Positions 6,250 to 7,366 of a stretch of DNA of 7,366 nucleotides are shown here, one piece after another. The stretch's first letter is position 1. Each line of letters starts with the position of its first letter. Made by a program: the position numbers and the translations under genes. The notes beneath the pieces were generated by a model that saw only the letters and a list, made by a program, of their open reading frames with translations, was not told the origin of the DNA and made no database searches. This stretch comes from Clostridiales bacterium (GTDB taxonomy: Bacteria > Bacillota > Clostridia > Oscillospirales > Oscillospiraceae), in assembly GCA_012728025.1 (NCBI GenBank), contig JAAYFX010000276.1:1-7366 (forward strand). Direction: 5' to 3'.

Positions 6250-6255
6250 CTCCTC
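6250..6255 (-). promoter_or_regulatory. Ribosome binding site that fixes the chemoreceptor start
   Basis: GAGGAG lies 8 bases before ATG 6241 on the minus strand. It selects the start that puts the first membrane segment at the N-terminus (MKNLKIGLKLL) instead of the upstream in-frame start at 6298. Confidence 0.75.
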
Positions 6256-6305
6256 TTTGTTCTTTTATATATTTTAGTAATTGGACAGGCCGATGCAAGG
6301 CAAAA

Positions 6306-6815
6306 TTATGAAACTTCGCTTTCTAGCATTTCAAATTCTTGTGCACCGACAATTTTACGAGTATCCATGAGCAGAACAATTGTATTTTCGAGCTTTCCGA
6401 TTCCGGTGATGTATCCCTCCGAGCCACCGGAAGTATGTGGAGGGGGAGAGATTAACATCTCATCAATTATCATGACCGCATCTACTTCATCAACAATGAA
6501 GCCAACACTGCTATTGTTTATATCGGTTACGATGATGCAGGTGCGTTCGTTGTATTCCGCCTCTGGTTTGCCAAGACGCAGACGCACATCAATTACAGGG
6601 GTGATTGCACCACGAAGATTGATGATACCCTTTGTAAAATATGGCGACTCCGGAATCTCTGTGATTTTTTGCATTCCGACAATTTGCACGACGTGTTCGA
6701 TGGGGATACCAAATAACTGGCTGTCTACCCAAAAGGTAAGATATTTCCCATCCATTTCACTATCGTCGATTTGCCAGATTGCATTTACGGATTCATGTAG
6801 ATTTATCTCTTTCAT
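6306..6815 (-). CDS. cheW: CheW-type chemotaxis coupling protein
   Basis: This 169-residue protein is a single CheW domain (about residues 23-160) of normal length for the family. Recognisable blocks are KYLTFWVDSQLFGIPIEHV (24-42), GIINLRGAITPVIDVRLRLG (63-82) with the Arg-Gly pair at 68-69, VGFIVDEVDAVMII (104-117) and ENTIVLLMDTRKI (143-155). It is cytoplasmic and bridges the chemoreceptor tip to the P5 domain of CheA. The start ATG 6815 has GGGGAGGT immediately upstream (6826-6819); the frame opens 16 codons further upstream but has no comparable site. The chemoreceptor gene follows after 64 bases. No cheA, cheY, cheB or cheR is in the window, so it either serves a distant core cluster or is an accessory CheW paired with this receptor. 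Transcription appears to pass through a leader with a terminator. Confidence 0.93.
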   Translation of the reverse strand: MKEINLHESVNAIWQIDDSEMDGKYLTFWVDSQLFGIPIEHVVQIVGMQKITEIPESPYFTKGIINLRGAITPVIDVRLRLGKPEAEYNERTCIIVTDINNSSVGFIVDEVDAVMIIDEMLISPPPHTSGGSEGYITGIGKLENTIVLLMDTRKIVGAQEFEMLESEVS

Positions 6816-6818
6816 TTT

Positions 6819-6826
6819 ACCTCCCC
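6819..6826 (-). promoter_or_regulatory. Ribosome binding site that fixes the cheW start
   Basis: GGGGAGGT ends 3 bases before ATG 6815 on the minus strand (GGAGG core to ATG spacing about 4). It rules out the upstream in-frame start at 6863. Confidence 0.75.
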
Positions 6827-6904
6827 TATTTCTTGTATCGTATATTTTGAAATAAAAGTGCACAGAGGTTTAGGATATGATTTTTCAACACTTACTCCAA
6901 ACAA

Positions 6905-6929
6905 TAAAAAAGCCACAATTGAAGTGGCT
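6905..6929 (-). terminator. Intrinsic terminator in the cheW leader
   Basis: Read on the minus strand, AGCCAC (6929-6924) and GTGGCT (6916-6911) pair over 6 bp around the loop TTCAATT, followed at once by a T tract (six T's, then ATT). On the plus strand the hairpin is preceded, not followed, by the homopolymer, so it works only leftward. It lies about 110 bases after the promoter -10 box and 90 bases before the cheW start, with no gene between promoter and hairpin. The stem is short, so partial read-through is expected. Confidence 0.6.
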
Positions 6930-7029
6930 AAACTGGCAGAAACTAAAACTGGTGCAAATACGCTTAAGGTTATTGAACAATCGTGTCGACAAAATCTGCT
7001 GTTGTTCGTCAAACTTTAACAAATAATTC
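6905..7029 (-). ncRNA. Candidate regulatory leader (attenuator) or small RNA upstream of cheW
   Basis: A transcript from the promoter at 7036-7064 would begin near 7029 and meet the terminator after about 125 nt. It holds no plausible protein; the 66-codon minus frame over it starts at a TTG and has no ribosome binding site. A possible hairpin is GAACAA (6975-6980) with TTGTTC (7002-7007). I do not see the conserved cores of c-di-GMP-I or c-di-GMP-II riboswitches, which often sit before motility and chemotaxis genes, nor of other families I can recall. Its boundaries are inferred from promoter and terminator only. Confidence 0.4.
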
Positions 7030-7035
7030 ATTTAC

Positions 7036-7064
7036 AGTATATAGTTTCTTTTGAAAGATGTCAA
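7036..7064 (-). promoter_or_regulatory. Sigma-A promoter of the cheW leader / cheW-chemoreceptor operon
   Basis: TTGACA (7064-7059) and TATACT (7041-7036) lie on the minus strand with the ideal 17-base spacer. This is a consensus -35 box and a one-mismatch -10 box. The first gene downstream is cheW, about 215 bases away, with the leader and its terminator between. No sigma-D (flagellar) promoter of TAAA-N15-GCCGATAA type is evident before cheW. Confidence 0.7.
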
Positions 7065-7366
7065 TATTTTCATCAAGAGAATATATTACCCATCTTATCT
7101 TGCAGATAAAAACGACCCGTATACAATAGGTTGGTTGATATAAACAATCCGGCAGAAATCCTGCTGGATGATGCTATCATAAAAATCAATTAGCCCTACT
7201 ATGTGCAATTATGCAATTGATAGCAGGTAACTTTTGCAGTTGGCCTGAAAACCCTGAAGATTAAAAAGCAGATAACTTCCAAAGCCAAAACTTATACGTC
7301 CTGACGAAAGACTGTGTTTTTTTACAGACTGTCTTGCGAAGGGGCAAACACTGTGGTATTCTTGCT
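7065..7366. other. Region without a supportable gene
   Basis: Short open stretches exist in several frames: minus 7209-7364 is open for 51 codons to a TAA with no start in view, and plus 7101-7191 encodes LVDINNPAEILLDDAIIKIN before a stop. None has a ribosome binding site, and I recognise neither peptide. The minus frame could be the C-terminus of a gene beginning beyond the right edge, but nothing supports that strongly. A hairpin at 7147-7169 is listed separately. Confidence 0.4.
7147..7169 (-). terminator. Hairpin, possible weak leftward terminator
   Basis: ATCCGGCAG (7147-7155) and CTGCTGGAT (7161-7169) pair over 9 bp with one G-U and a 5-base loop. On the minus strand the hairpin is followed by TGTTTATAT, a poor T tract. 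It could end a gene entering from the right, just before the cheW leader promoter. A chance or different structural role is equally possible. Confidence 0.25.

Noticed and set aside
6812..7012. Minus-strand 66-codon frame with a hydrophobic middle, upstream of and overlapping the cheW start
   Set aside because: It starts at TTG without a ribosome binding site, spans the intrinsic terminator, and overlaps the cheW start.
6858..7019. Plus-strand open stretch opposite the cheW leader (contains NNKKATIEVAKLAE)
   Set aside because: No start with a ribosome binding site; much of it is the complement of the minus-strand terminator hairpin and promoter leader.
6906..7029. c-di-GMP riboswitch in front of cheW
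   Set aside because: The location is typical, but the conserved cores of class I and class II c-di-GMP aptamers are not visible in the leader, so I keep it as an unclassified leader.
1..7366. CRISPR array, tRNA or rRNA genes, complete insertion sequence
   Set aside because: No regularly spaced direct repeats, no cloverleaf or rRNA sequence, and no transposase with terminal inverted repeats were seen.

Overview
The window looks like a piece of chromosome from an anaerobic Firmicute, most likely a member of the Clostridia. The evidence is moderately AT-rich DNA, strong AGGAGG-type ribosome binding sites, near-consensus sigma-A promoters, a clostridial-type large serine recombinase, an EFR1-type flavodoxin/ferredoxin protein, and a chemoreceptor paired with CheW. 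The genus cannot be read from the sequence.

Layout, left to right. Positions 2-172 (+) hold the last 56 codons of a large serine recombinase, so a mobile element very probably lies to the left and may end just inside this window. A hairpin that contains the recombinase stop codon closes that gene. About 530 bases without a convincing gene follow. A leftward block comes next, transcribed from 3271 down to 703: a strong promoter with a palindromic operator over its -10 box, a flavodoxin/two-cluster ferredoxin protein (2439-3197), a decayed ferredoxin-nitroreductase gene (2013-2421), and a lipoprotein of the S41 peptidase family (703-1986). Divergent from this block is a TetR-type regulator (3807-4385, +) with its own inverted repeats at its promoter. 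The gap between the divergent genes holds a short remnant of a CobW-type GTPase gene on the minus strand. A strong bidirectional terminator (4434-4472) separates the regulator from the convergent chemotaxis operon.

The chemotaxis operon runs leftward: cheW (6306-6815), then a transmembrane methyl-accepting chemotaxis protein (4562-6241). Upstream of cheW is a near-consensus promoter (7036-7064), a leader of about 120 nt, and an intrinsic terminator (6905-6929) that lies before the cheW ribosome binding site. This is the layout of an attenuated or riboswitch-type leader, or of a small RNA gene. It matches no RNA family I recognise. The last 300 bases hold no supportable gene.

How the parts may work together (inference): the TetR-type regulator probably controls the adjacent redox operon, whose nitroreductase partner is now dead, leaving the ferredoxin-flavodoxin protein and the lipoprotein. 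CheW would couple the chemoreceptor to a CheA kinase encoded elsewhere. I see no complete new defence or mobile system here. The points most worth testing are the cheW leader, the active-site change in the S41 lipoprotein, the gene decay inside the redox operon, and the possible edge of the mobile element at the left.
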